A stretch of 64,000 nt of DNA from CAXSBR01 sp964252015 (GTDB lineage: Bacteria > Actinomycetota > Actinomycetes > Mycobacteriales > Jatrophihabitantaceae): NCBI GenBank assembly GCA_964252015.1, contig CAXULW010000007.1, positions 1 to 64,000 of the forward strand. Reading direction: 5' to 3'. A program made the position numbers and the translations under genes. This document shows, in pieces, positions 24,973 to 34,477 of the stretch. The stretch's first letter is position 1, and the number at the start of each line of letters is the position of its first letter. The notes beneath the pieces were generated by a model. It had not been told where the DNA came from. It was given only the letters and a program-made list of their open reading frames with translations, and made no database searches.

Positions 24973-27900
24973 CTAGGCTGGAGCCGAGCCCTTCGCCCAG
25001 GTTTTGGGCCAGTCGAGATAGACGCTGACGGATTCCATTCCGGCGAGTTCGACGCCGAGGAATTCGTCGCGCAGGTAGCGGACCTCGTCGTAGTCAGGTC
25101 CGTCGGGAGAGACGGCGACGATCGCGAGGATGTGTCGGCCGGGGTTGTTCTTGCCGTGGAGCACTTCGCTGGCTGAGACGGTGAAGCCGTCGGAACCGTG
25201 GATGCGTCCTTTGACTTCGAGGTAGGTGGTCTTGCCGTCGACGACGGTGCGGATGTCGTAGCCCTTGTTGTTGAATGGCATCTCTTGCGGTTCGTGGTCT
25301 AACGAATGTTCGGCAGCCAGGACGGCGTCGACGGCGCGGCGTTCGACCTCTTTGCGGGCGAACGGGTCGACGGATTGTGGTTTTGCGTCGGCTCCTTCGA
25401 GGGCCTGCTCGGCTAGCGGTAGGACGAGCGCGGTGGTGAGAACGCGGGGCATGGCGGGCCTGAGCTGCCGTCGAGTGGCGAGGTGGGCGAGGCGCTGGTC
25501 GCGGCGGTGTTCTAGTTCTTGGGCTTTGCGGACCATGGTCTCTGCGGAATGTTTGGTATTTTTGCCGTTGGCCTCGGCCTGGCTGGTCTTCAAGGATTCG
25601 TTGTAGAGGCGGTTGCTCTCGGTCGTGAGGCGTTGTTTGACGCGTTCGCTGGTCTTGTCGATCTCGACATGGATGCGCTGCTCGGTCCTGTCGAGCAGCG
25701 CCGGCACGCCGTGGCCGACGGCCCAGGTGATCGCTGCCTTGTCCGCGGTCTGCACCCAGGGCTGGGCGACTGCGGCAGCGCGGCGGGAGTCCTCGTCGAG
25801 GGCGACCAGGTCTAGGTGAGGGCTCGGCCCGGCGTCGACGCCGGTGCCGTTGACATCGACGTAGGAGAACCCGAACTCCTGGGCGACGCCGGTACCGGTG
25901 CCGTCATTGACCTGTTCGAGCATCGCGACCAGCACGTGGGCCGCGGCGATGCTCGGGTCTACGAAGGTTGCACCCTGCTCCAGCACCGGGGCTAACTCGG
26001 CGATGGTGGCGTCAACGACGGCGTCGAAAAGGGGGTGGCCGGGAGCGAGCAGGTCGGCGCGCTCGCGCCCGGCCGCTGCGACGTTGGCGGTCTCGAAGGT
26101 AACCCGCGTGTACTTGGTGGAGATCGGGCGCACGACGCTCTGCGGCCCGGAACGCAGGCGTAACGGGACGTTGCTGATTTCGTAGCATTTCGCCTCGCGG
26201 GGGCCGATGCGGCCGCCGAGCCGCTTGAACGCATCAAGGAAAAACCGTTGGATGAAGAAGGGCTGCAGGCGTCGGGAGCGGGCCTCCTCCATGTCGCGTT
26301 TAAGGCGCTCCAGTTCGACCGGGCCGAGGCTCTCGTGGGCTAGGGCTTCGTCCTCGATGAGGTGTTTGACGTTGGCGCCGGCGCTGGCGTCGATGACTCG
26401 CTCCATTTTGGCGCGGGTCTCGGGTTCGTCGCCGCGACGGATTGCCTCGATGAGGAGCTCACGCAGGCTGACCTCACGAAAGCCCTGCCCGAGGACCTCG
26501 AAGACCTTGCCGCCGTATGCCTTGTGTTGCTCGTCGATCTTGGCCAGGAGCCGTTCGTAGACCTGTCCTTCACGGGTGTTCATCGCGACCAGGTTCCACA
26601 GGTAGCACTCGTCCTGTTGCCCGATGCGGTGCACTCGGCCGAATCGTTGGTCGATGCGGTTGGGGTTCCAGGGCAGGTCGTAGTTCACCATCAGGTGCGC
26701 GACCTGGAGGTTCAGGCCTTCGCCGGCCGCGTCGGTGGCGATGAGGATCTGGACGTCGGGGTTGCCGGTGAACTCGGCGGTGATCTGCCGCCGCGTCTGT
26801 CGTGGCACGCCACCGTGGATGGACACGACGGCTTCGTATTTGCCGATGTGGTTGCGGACCTGACGTTCAAGGTAGTGCAGAGTGTCGCGGTGCTCGGTAA
26901 AGATGATCAGCTTATGGCGGCGGCCATCGGATTGCGACGCCAGGGTATGATCGTCAACGATTTTGCGCAGCTCGACCCACTTGCGGTCTTCGCCGGCAGC
27001 TCGGACCTGACCGGCCAGGACGAGCAGGTCTTTGAGGACTTTGATCTCGTACTGAATCTCCTCGCGGGTCTGCGAGGCAGACGCAGCGTCGACAACTTCC
27101 TCCTCGAGCTGCTCGATCTCAGCGGCGTCGAGTTCATCGTCGTCGGCGAGCGCCGCAGCGTCATCGTCGAGCTCGATCTCCGGCTTGGCCGAGGCAGGCT
27201 TATCCAGGTCGAGGAGGCGTTGCTCAAGACGCCTGATACGCCGCTCCAGAGATCGGTAGATCGCTTCGGGGCTGGAGGCCAGGCGTCGTTGTAGGACCGT
27301 GAGGGCGAAGCCGACCGTGTTCTTGCGTTTGCCGTCGAGGTTGTCGGCACGATTCATCTCGTCGCGGACGTACTGGGTCACCGCCTCGTAGAGGGTGGAC
27401 TCGAGCGGGGACAGGTCATAGGCGATGGTCTCAGCGATGCGATCGGGAAACAGCGGCGTTCCGTCGAAGGTGAGCATCTCCTCTTTGATCGTGCGAGAGC
27501 CGACGCTGTCGATGGAGGCGGCTGGCTGCCCTTTGCGGTGGCGACCTTCGAACCCGTCGCGGTCAAGCAGGGTGAGAAACTGCTGGAAGTCCTCCTCCTT
27601 CCCGTTGTGCGGTGTGGCGGTCATTAGCAGCAGGTGTCGGGCGGTGTCGCCGAGGACCTGTCCGAGTTGGAAGCGCCTGGTCACCTTCAACTCGTTGCCG
27701 AAGTAGCTGGCGCTCATCCGGTGCGCCTCGTCGACGATGGCCAGATCCCATTCTGTGGCGCGCAGCTGCTCGATGAGGATGTCGTTGCGGGCGACGTGGT
27801 CCATGCGGGCGATCAGCATCGGGTGGTGCTCGAACATGTCCGTGTCGGGGGCGCCGAACATCTCGTTCGTAAGGATCTCGAAGCGCATCCCAAACTTGAG

Positions 27901-28407
27901 CAGCATCTCGTCCTGCCACTGCTCGACCAGTCCGCCGGGAGCGACGATCAGGCAGCGCTGCACGTCGCCGCGCAGCATCAGTTCTTTGATGTACAGGCCG
28001 GCCATGATGGTCTTACCGGCGCCGGGATCATCGGCCAGCAGGAACCGCAGCGGCGTGCGGGCGAGCATCTTGCCGTAGACCGCACGAATTTGGTGCGGCA
28101 GCGGCTGCACGTCGCTGGTGTTGACCGCGAGCATCGGGTCGAACAGGCCGGCCATCTTGATACGCCGCGCCTCCAGCGCGAGGCGGTAGGCCACCGGGTC
28201 TCCGTCGAACTGCTTGCTACCGGTTGCTGAGCGCGTGAGCCGATCTTCGTCCTTGGGGTAAAGCAGTGCGGTGCCGGTAGCGCCGTTCGAGGTGCGATAG
28301 GTCAGGTTGGCCGCCTCCCCGAACGGCTCGACCGCCACGACGGTCACGGACTGGCCCGGCAGCACGCCGTCCAGCAGCGTGCCGCCGGCGATGTCGGTTA
28401 GTTTCAA
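24973..28407 (-). CDS. SNF2/DEAD-type helicase with DUF3883-like C-terminus (BrxHII-like)
   Basis: 1144 aa from TTG 28407, after GGGAGGG; GTG 28464 is an alternative. Family members start at KLTDIAGGTLLDGVLPGQ. SF2 motifs: I LADDPGAGKTIMAG (about 125-138), II DEAH (226-229), III MTATPHNG, V/VI GEGLNLQ and NRIDQRFGRVHRIGQ. An acidic insert (DDDAAALADDDELDAAEIEQLEEE) interrupts the two lobes. The C-terminus has DUF3883 features (NNKGYDIRT, YLEVKGRIHG), possibly PD-(D/E)xK-like through EVK. First gene of the block; it would translocate on DNA in a restriction-like defence complex. Confidence 0.85.
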   Translation of the reverse strand: MKLTDIAGGTLLDGVLPGQSVTVVAVEPFGEAANLTYRTSNGATGTALLYPKDEDRLTRSATGSKQFDGDPVAYRLALEARRIKMAGLFDPMLAVNTSDVQPLPHQIRAVYGKMLARTPLRFLLADDPGAGKTIMAGLYIKELMLRGDVQRCLIVAPGGLVEQWQDEMLLKFGMRFEILTNEMFGAPDTDMFEHHPMLIARMDHVARNDILIEQLRATEWDLAIVDEAHRMSASYFGNELKVTRRFQLGQVLGDTARHLLLMTATPHNGKEEDFQQFLTLLDRDGFEGRHRKGQPAASIDSVGSRTIKEEMLTFDGTPLFPDRIAETIAYDLSPLESTLYEAVTQYVRDEMNRADNLDGKRKNTVGFALTVLQRRLASSPEAIYRSLERRIRRLEQRLLDLDKPASAKPEIELDDDAAALADDDELDAAEIEQLEEEVVDAASASQTREEIQYEIKVLKDLLVLAGQVRAAGEDRKWVELRKIVDDHTLASQSDGRRHKLIIFTEHRDTLHYLERQVRNHIGKYEAVVSIHGGVPRQTRRQITAEFTGNPDVQILIATDAAGEGLNLQVAHLMVNYDLPWNPNRIDQRFGRVHRIGQQDECYLWNLVAMNTREGQVYERLLAKIDEQHKAYGGKVFEVLGQGFREVSLRELLIEAIRRGDEPETRAKMERVIDASAGANVKHLIEDEALAHESLGPVELERLKRDMEEARSRRLQPFFIQRFFLDAFKRLGGRIGPREAKCYEISNVPLRLRSGPQSVVRPISTKYTRVTFETANVAAAGRERADLLAPGHPLFDAVVDATIAELAPVLEQGATFVDPSIAAAHVLVAMLEQVNDGTGTGVAQEFGFSYVDVNGTGVDAGPSPHLDLVALDEDSRRAAAVAQPWVQTADKAAITWAVGHGVPALLDRTEQRIHVEIDKTSERVKQRLTTESNRLYNESLKTSQAEANGKNTKHSAETMVRKAQELEHRRDQRLAHLATRRQLRPAMPRVLTTALVLPLAEQALEGADAKPQSVDPFARKEVERRAVDAVLAAEHSLDHEPQEMPFNNKGYDIRTVVDGKTTYLEVKGRIHGSDGFTVSASEVLHGKNNPGRHILAIVAVSPDGPDYDEVRYLRDEFLGVELAGMESVSVYLDWPKTWAKGSAPA

Positions 28408-29474
28408 GCAACCCTCCCGGAGGTCTTGATCTGCCGGCCTGAGCCTAGTGACCGGGTCGGACACTCAGGGCCAGTCCTACCGGTACCTTCCTGCCGGGGA
28501 AGTCTGATGTTGACGTCCTTGTCGCTGTATAGCTGATTGTCACCAGGGCAGATGTCCTGGCGTTTGCGCAGCGGGACCGGCTGGTCGTCGCCGACGGTCA
28601 AGCGTCCGTGCTGGGGGAGAGGATCAAGGGAATCGGTGCTCCGTTGCAGGTTGTCTCTCATCCCGAGTCAGGCTCGAAACGTGGTTGCCGGGTGCGGTCG
28701 GCGTGGTATGTAACGGATGATGCAACGCTGACCCCGAGTGCGTGGGCTACTGCGAGGAAGACGACCACCAACGTTCGAGGCGGAACACGATCACGGAGTA
28801 CGGGTCGGATGCAGACAGCTGGGTCGGTTCCCGTCGCCACGATTCGGTGGTGGACAGCTCGAAAGGCCTTAGTGGTGGTGGGTGTGGGTCGATGATCCAG
28901 CTGCGTAGCTGTCTTCAAGTAACAGGCGCAGTTCGCGGTGCTGGATGGGGGCGTCGCGGATGATGGCTTGTGACGTGTGAAGTCCTCAGTCGGCGCCGGG
29001 TTCCAGCGCCGGTGTAAAAGAACGTTCGATTCGGTCACGATTTAGCCACCCTCGAATGTATAGCCGCTGCGAGGCCCGGGACGGCTTCGGAGACGAGGAA
29101 GGCGTATTTTCCCGTTGCTGGCGCTGACGATCCTGCCTTGGTTTTGGCCGCCGTGCCGGGTGTTCGCGCGGGTCACGATGAAGTTCACCGCGATGTCGAG
29201 AGGCATCTGCGCGCGGTAGATCCGACGCGGCGCCATCGACCCTGACTTCGCCCGTTTGTCCGGTACGGGCAACAACGGACCGCGCGAGTGGTCATATTTT
29301 GGCGGTTCAGGCGACGGCAATGGTGACGAATCAAGCTGTTGTCTTCGGGTACACCCCAACCGGACGTCAGGCAAGTTGTCGTGGCCTGTCAGGTTGGGGT
29401 CGGTTTCGCGTTTTCTTGACGGCCCATACCGATGGTCTTAGATTTTAACCTGACACACGAGGTCAGGGGCGATC
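28408..29474. other. About 1.07 kb without a convincing gene
   Basis: The region upstream of the helicase and before the recombinase holds only short frames in several phases with no recognisable domain. A minus-strand frame at 29042-29374 ends in IRLPRLRSRPGPRSGYTFEGG, which may be a gene relic. The right edge (29365-29470) has repeats near the recombinase. The promoter of the BREX-like block should lie near 28410-28600, but I see no strong -35/-10 pair. Confidence 0.5.
29365..29470. promoter_or_regulatory. Repeat cluster upstream of the serine recombinase (candidate res/operator)
   Basis: TGTCAGGTT (29387-29395) and AACCTGACA (29447-29455) are a perfect 9-bp inverted repeat spaced 51 nt apart. 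Further GTCAGG elements occur at 29366 and 29462. Such spaced sites directly in front of a resolvase gene are expected for a res site that also autoregulates the gene. No experiment or known consensus supports it here. Confidence 0.4.
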
Positions 29475-30059
29475 GTGAACGGGCAACGCGTTGGTTACAC
29501 GCGGGTCAGCACGTTGGAGCAGAACTCCGACCGCCAACTCGACGGCGTCGACGTTGATCGCACGTTCACCGACCACGTGTCCGGTAAGGACATTCTCCGC
29601 CCTGAGCTGGCGGCGATGCTCGCATTCGTCCGGCATGGCGATATCGTGGTGGTCCACTCCATGGACCGCTTAGCCCGCAATTTGGACGACCTGCGCGCTA
29701 CCGTCCGCGGGCTGACTTCACGGGGCGTGAAGGTCCAGTTCATGAAGGAACAGTTGACGTTCACGGGCGACGACACGGCCATGGCCACCTTGCTGCTCTC
29801 GGTGATGGGCGCCTTCGCCGAGTTCGAACGAGCCTTGATCAGGGAACGCCAACGCGAAGGCATTGCCCTGGCGAAACGGCGCGGCGCCTACCGCGGTCGC
29901 CGCAGAGCGCTCACAGCCAATCAGGTCGACCAGCTGCGCGCCGCTGCGGATGCCGGTCGAGCGAAAGCAGCTCTGGCCCGTGAGTTCGGCGTCAGCAGGG
30001 AGACCGTTTACCAATATCTGAGCCGGCCGCCGAGCGCGGGTGGTGACCAGTGTGGGTAG
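29475..30059 (+). CDS. Small serine recombinase (resolvase/invertase family)
   Basis: 194 aa. The catalytic serine lies in GYTRVSTLEQN, followed by MDRLARNLDDL (arginine motif), GAFAEFERALIRERQREGIALAKRRGAYRGRRR and a C-terminal HTH, LAREFGVSRETVYQYL. All family landmarks of Tn3-type resolvases and DNA invertases are present. No transposase accompanies it, so it may serve as a standalone resolvase of the island. The 3' end overlaps the start of a NERD-domain frame by 20 nt. Confidence 0.92.
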   Translation: MNGQRVGYTRVSTLEQNSDRQLDGVDVDRTFTDHVSGKDILRPELAAMLAFVRHGDIVVVHSMDRLARNLDDLRATVRGLTSRGVKVQFMKEQLTFTGDDTAMATLLLSVMGAFAEFERALIRERQREGIALAKRRGAYRGRRRALTANQVDQLRAAADAGRAKAALAREFGVSRETVYQYLSRPPSAGGDQCG

Positions 30060-30778
30060 GGATGACTTCACCGTCCCCGACGACTTGAGCGAGCTGCTCG
30101 GCCCCGCGCCCCTAGCGACGCCACCTCACCTAGCCCAGCCGAGAACACAGGCCCCTCCAGTACCGCCTTCGCCGGCGAGTCTCTACGGCGTGCCTGGGGC
30201 GTCGAGCCGTGCCCAACTCGCGACCGGGCGGGTGCTGTTCGGTCGGCGCCTGTCTGAGGAGCAACGAGCGCTACGCGAGCAGGCCAAGGCCGAGGAATCA
30301 GTGGGTCGGGTTTTCGACCGGCTCACCCGGGTCGGAGACCGCGTCCTGCACGACCGTCACGCTCCGGTTGGCCATGGCCAAATCGACCACATCGTGATCA
30401 CCGCCGCCGGCATTCACGTAATCGAGACGCTGCCCGTGTCCGATCGGCAGCGCGTCTGGATCGACGAGTTCGGAAGTCCACATGTTGGCCGGGTCCCGCT
30501 GCGGCAACGACTAGCCCACCTGGTGGACCTCGCCGGAGCCCTTGCCGATCAGACGAACTGGGCTCTACAACGTCCGCGCGGCCTGCTTATATCCGCTCGT
30601 GGCGGTCGTCGGCGGGCCGGCCCAGCGCAGCATCACTGCGCATCGCGTGGACTTGGTCTCGATTGACCTGGCCCCCTCATGGATACATCGGCTCCCGGCC
30701 GTACATGACCTGCTCGATGTCGCCGCGATTACTGAGGCCGTGGCCCAGCTTTGCCCGCCATATCAGCCGGGGCGATGA
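30040..30778 (+). pseudogene. Frameshifted NERD-domain gene, copy 1
   Basis: The frame from 30040 encodes a Pro-rich leader and a NERD domain: VGRVFDRLTRVGDRVLHDRHAPVGHGQIDHIVITAAGIHVIETLPVS. After about 30590 homology continues in another phase (YPLVAVVGGPAQRSITAHRVDLVSIDLAPSWIHRLP, ending at 30778), so one frameshift separates the halves. The NERD nuclease motif normally has E-x-K; here it is ETL, so the catalytic lysine is lost as well. Overlaps the recombinase end. A sequencing error or programmed shift is possible but less likely, since copy 2 is also broken. Confidence 0.65.
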
Positions 30779-30889
30779 GACACAAAGATCTCTGCCAGCG
30801 CAGAATCCGCGATCCAATGCACGTGTAGACCGGCTCGTCCGGCCGATAGGATTCGACGCCGTGCTGCGTCGGCGCCACCGACTTCCCTA

Positions 30890-31387
30890 TCAGGGTCGGG
30901 CCACCTGGAAATACGAACCGTCACCGGCCAGCTTCAGACGGAATCCGAGCACCGTCGAGCCGGCTCGTGCTGGTAGACCGGGATGGCGTTGGAAGCGGTG
31001 CGCCGGTTTGGCCCGGGTGACGGGAACGCTTGAGACGTATAGCCGGCGCGTGCCCGCGAAGGCGTGCAGCCCTAGCCAGAACGGCTGAGGCGAAGACGTG
31101 TCGCCTTCACTCAGGTGAGGGTATGCCGGGCTGTCGAGCACGACGTCAGCGTAGAAGTCGACGTCGGCTTTCCATCGAGCGCGGCCACCTCCGACGGCCT
31201 GGAGACTGACCGCCTCCCAGAATGGTCGCTCGATCCCGGCGCCGCCGGGAATGGCCCCCAGCCGGGTCCAGCTGTCGACGCCTTCGAAGCCCTCTTCGGC
31301 GACATCCGGCCAACTATCATCGAAGCAGGCGAACACGTCGGCGTACGAGTTCATAGTCAACAGGCTATCGGTCGTTATCGGGTACAC
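30890..31387 (-). CDS. Hypothetical protein
   Basis: 165 aa, no family recognised. The sequence is rich in aromatics (FWEAVSLQAVGG, RARWKADVDFYADVVLDSP, PFWLGLHAFAG) and looks like a globular soluble protein. An internal ATG at 31354 (MNSYADVF) is an equally good start. Convergent with the frameshifted NERD gene and divergent from the next gene. Confidence 0.5.
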   Translation of the reverse strand: MYPITTDSLLTMNSYADVFACFDDSWPDVAEEGFEGVDSWTRLGAIPGGAGIERPFWEAVSLQAVGGGRARWKADVDFYADVVLDSPAYPHLSEGDTSSPQPFWLGLHAFAGTRRLYVSSVPVTRAKPAHRFQRHPGLPARAGSTVLGFRLKLAGDGSYFQVARP

Positions 31388-31410
31388 CGGTTTCGTCGGC
31401 GGTTGTCCTT

Positions 31411-32097
31411 ATGGTGTTGTTCATGCGCCGTTCCTACATCGAGGCCCACTGCTCACTGCGCGATGCGTTCACCATCGCCGCCCGATGGGGCGGTGAGGCG
31501 TCCGTCTCGCTGTTGGCGCCATCGACACGATCCGTTGAGCAATCGCCCTGGCTGGAGCGATCCGGCGTCCCCATCGGCACAGTCGGCAATCGACACTCCC
31601 GCTTTGCCGCCCGACCCCATGGCATCGTCATCGCATGGTGCCTGCGGATGGACGAGCTACTTGACTTAGAAGGGCGGCACAGCCTGGACGGCGTTGCGCT
31701 GGTCCACGCCAGTGCCCAACACGCCCCATGGATTACCGCCCACGAAGCCGAGCACATTGGCGGCAACCCCGTCGCCGCAGTGGGCGAAGCATCGGCAGCG
31801 ATCACGGCGACTCTCGAAGGTCTCAGCGTGCCCGCCATCCTCAATCAGGGCCTAGTTGATTCGCGTGAACGGTCAGCCGCCGTTCAGGCACTCACCTACC
31901 TACGCCGTCATGGCCATCAAATCGATCCTGATCAGCTAGCCACCGAGGCGCTGAGACAGGACTGGCCTCGACAGAGCCCACTCGACCTTGCTCGCATCGC
32001 TCGCGACCTCAACGCCGGCAAGACATTGAGATTTCAGCAACGCCTGAACGCTGCCGCGCTGGCCCGTTGGGCCGATGGCGACTCCTCAGGAAGCTAA
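31411..32097 (+). CDS. Hypothetical protein
   Basis: 228 aa; ATG 31423 (MRRSYIEAHCSL) is an alternative start. Segments such as HGIVIAWCLRMDELLDLEG and ALVHASAQHAPWITAHEAEHIGG look like a Rossmann-like alpha/beta core, and the C-terminal 70 residues are helical. I do not recognise the family. The codon usage is that of a real gene. Confidence 0.6.
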   Translation: MVLFMRRSYIEAHCSLRDAFTIAARWGGEASVSLLAPSTRSVEQSPWLERSGVPIGTVGNRHSRFAARPHGIVIAWCLRMDELLDLEGRHSLDGVALVHASAQHAPWITAHEAEHIGGNPVAAVGEASAAITATLEGLSVPAILNQGLVDSRERSAAVQALTYLRRHGHQIDPDQLATEALRQDWPRQSPLDLARIARDLNAGKTLRFQQRLNAAALARWADGDSSGS

Positions 32098-32424
32098 CGC
32101 CCGGGTGGGATAACGATGCTCCGCGTGTTGCGCGCCGACCATGAGGGTAGGAACGTTGGAGCGTCCGATCGACAGATCACTAGGACCCGACCCGACCCGA
32201 CCCGACCCGGCCTGGACGAGGTGCGTTAGGACGAATCGCTTTGGCGCGCCGAGGTCGCCTGCGGTCAGCGGATAGCATCCGGTGATCTTGCCGACTGATC
32301 GACGACCCACCGGCGCTGCCTGAGGCGTCGCGGGTCTGTGCCCGAGCCGTTGCGGTGGTCCGCATCGTGCCGGTGCCGGGGAAGATGATGGCCTACACCC
32401 CAAGCGCGGCCGAGAGGACACGAG
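32098..32424. other. Intergenic stretch with a short CCCGA run
   Basis: No gene is visible. 32184-32206 is a simple repeat of about four GACCC units. The ORC-like ATPase gene follows with a GAGG ribosome site close to its ATG, so its promoter probably lies here. Confidence 0.5.
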
Positions 32425-34038
32425 ATGGACACCAAGATCTTGCTGGCCGCGCTACAGGAGGTCGAAAAACGGGCAGAGCGGGTCAACGAAAACGACGTGC
32501 TGGCCACCTACGTCAACATCGACTCGCTCACCAACGCGCTCGGCGCTCGCGACAACGGCATCGTGTACGGCCGCCGGGGCACCGGCAAGACCCACGCCCT
32601 GAAGTATCTCGCCCAGACGGAGCGGGACAAGGGTCACCGCGTGATCTACATCGATATGGAACAGGATGTGGGCTCGACCGAGGGGCGGTACGCGGATACG
32701 TCCCTCAGCCTCAGCGAGCGGGCCACGCGCCTCGTGGTTGACGTCCTGGGCATCGTCCACACCAATCTGCTCGACGCCGCGTTCGCAGGTGGCGTCGACG
32801 TGCAGATCGCGGAGCTGGATCGGATGCTCGATCACTTCCAGGAGGTGCTTGTCGCTCAGGAGACCGAGCTAGAGAGCACCAGCGCAGACCGCATGTCGAG
32901 GACGTCGTCCACCGGTCTGGGCGCGGGACTGGCGGCAGGCCCCGTGCCGTCTCTAACGATGAACGCGGGTTCGTCTAGAGAGGCGACGCGGGAGGAAGGT
33001 CACCGAACCCGTCAGACGGGGATGGTCCGCCACCGCGTCCACTTCGGTGGCGTCTCGCAGTCTATGCGGCGGGCGGTCGAGGCGGATACCGCCCAGCGAT
33101 TCTGGTTGCTGATCGACGAGTGGAGCGGGATACCCCTTGACCTACAGCCGTACCTCGCCGAGATGCTCAGGAAACTGTTCTTCGGCATCGCGAAGGTGTC
33201 GGTACGTATCGCGGCCATCCCACATCGTTCAGAGTGGCGCATCGCAGGAGAGCGCGGCGACTATATCGGTGTCGAGGTCGGGGCAGAGTTGTTCCCGTTG
33301 CTCGACCTGGATGAGTTCGTCGTCTTTCCCGCTCGCGACCGCGAGGAGCAGGCGCGTCGCTCACGGTCCTTCTTTCGTGCCCTCCTGTTTCGGCACGTGT
33401 CGACAGCATTGGTCGGGATGGGCGAAGACCCGCCCGAGTCCGAGGACGACCTCATCCAATCACTGTTCACCCAAGTCACATCGTTGCAAGAGGTCATCCG
33501 GGCGGCCGAGGGCGTACCGCGCGACGCCCTAAGCATCGTCGGCCGTGCAGGGCTTCGTGCTGGTGGGTCGAAGATCGCGGTCGCGCACGTGCGCGATGCA
33601 GCATCGCAGCTCTACACGACGACGAAAGCGGCCCAGCTCAACGGCATCCCCGACGCCCGCGAACTGCTCGACCTGATCGTGCGTGACGTCATCTCCAGCC
33701 GCAAAGCTCGGGCGTTCCTCATCAGGCAGGACCAAACCCCCGACCCGCTGATCCAGCAGCTGGTGGACGACCGCATCCTGCACATCATCAAGCGCGGGTG
33801 GTCCGGCCAGGACAAACCCGGCGAGCGGTTCGACGTGCTCCAGATCGACTATGGCTGTTACGTCCACCTTCTCGGCACGAACTCTGCGCCGTCGAGCTTC
33901 CTCGGGGGCGACGGCGATGACCACGACTTCTCGGCCGTGATCGGCGGGGTAGAGGTGCCTGACGACGACTACAGGGCAATCCGTCGAGCAATCCTGGACC
34001 TGCCCTCGATGCTGGCCACCATCGAAGCGAACGGCTGA
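32425..34038 (+). CDS. ORC/CDC6-type P-loop ATPase
   Basis: 537 aa. IVYGRRGTGKTHALKYL (about residues 46-62) is Walker A and RFWLLIDEWSGIP (225-237) is Walker B with the DE pair. The spacing and the opening YVNIDSLTNALGARDN fit ATPases annotated ORC-CDC6 or STAND-like. Residues 150-200 are a low-complexity insert, and the C-terminus lacks any visible effector domain. It sits alone between two broken NERD genes. A defence or mobile-element function is possible but not shown. Confidence 0.7.
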   Translation: MDTKILLAALQEVEKRAERVNENDVLATYVNIDSLTNALGARDNGIVYGRRGTGKTHALKYLAQTERDKGHRVIYIDMEQDVGSTEGRYADTSLSLSERATRLVVDVLGIVHTNLLDAAFAGGVDVQIAELDRMLDHFQEVLVAQETELESTSADRMSRTSSTGLGAGLAAGPVPSLTMNAGSSREATREEGHRTRQTGMVRHRVHFGGVSQSMRRAVEADTAQRFWLLIDEWSGIPLDLQPYLAEMLRKLFFGIAKVSVRIAAIPHRSEWRIAGERGDYIGVEVGAELFPLLDLDEFVVFPARDREEQARRSRSFFRALLFRHVSTALVGMGEDPPESEDDLIQSLFTQVTSLQEVIRAAEGVPRDALSIVGRAGLRAGGSKIAVAHVRDAASQLYTTTKAAQLNGIPDARELLDLIVRDVISSRKARAFLIRQDQTPDPLIQQLVDDRILHIIKRGWSGQDKPGERFDVLQIDYGCYVHLLGTNSAPSSFLGGDGDDHDFSAVIGGVEVPDDDYRAIRRAILDLPSMLATIEANG

Positions 34039-34063
34039 TCACGGCGCCGGTGGTTGTAGGAAC

Positions 34064-34448
34064 CTCAGGCAGGGGCGGATCCTATTTAGCCGCCACTTGT
34101 CGGCCGAGCGACGAGCTCTACGCGAGCACGCAAAGGTTAAACCGGCGGTCGGCAAGGTGCTTGACCGGCTGACTCGGGTGGGTGCGAATCGTGCTGCACG
34201 ATCGCCGCGCACCGGTCGGGTATGGACAGGTCGATCACCTGGTCGTCAACGACGCAGGCGTGCATCTGGTCGAGACCGTGCCGGTCTCGACCAGGGCCCC
34301 GCTGTGGGTCGACGCTGAGGTCACGCCCCGAGTTGGAGGGCTACCTCTGCGTCAACGCTTGGAGCACGTGGTCGACCTGGCTGGCGAGCTCGCCGATCGG
34401 GTCAATCTCGCGTTGGGACGCCCGCGTGCACTGCTCGGTTCCTCCTAG
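34064..34448 (+). pseudogene. Truncated, frameshifted NERD-domain gene, copy 2
   Basis: Two frames carry pieces homologous to copy 1 at 30229-30545: LSAERRALREHAKVKPAVGKVLDRLTRVG (frame of 34097), then VLHDRRAPVGYGQVDHLVVNDAGVHLVETVPVS and LPLRQRLEHVVDLAGELADRVN (frame of 34182). A frameshift near 34180 breaks it. It stops at 34448 without the C-terminal third. The motif position for the catalytic lysine reads ETV, so both copies share loss of K. Confidence 0.7.
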
Positions 34449-34477
34449 GTGCCGCGGTTGGCGGACCATCACTTGCG

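Noticed and set aside
18191..28407. Assignment as DISARM
   Set aside because: There is no DrmA/DrmB (DUF1998) or DrmC phospholipase-like gene. DUF499 plus DUF1156 fits BREX-like neighbourhoods better.
28408..29474. Several short frames upstream of the helicase as genes
   Set aside because: No ribosome sites, domains or consistent codon usage; frames are on both strands and overlap.
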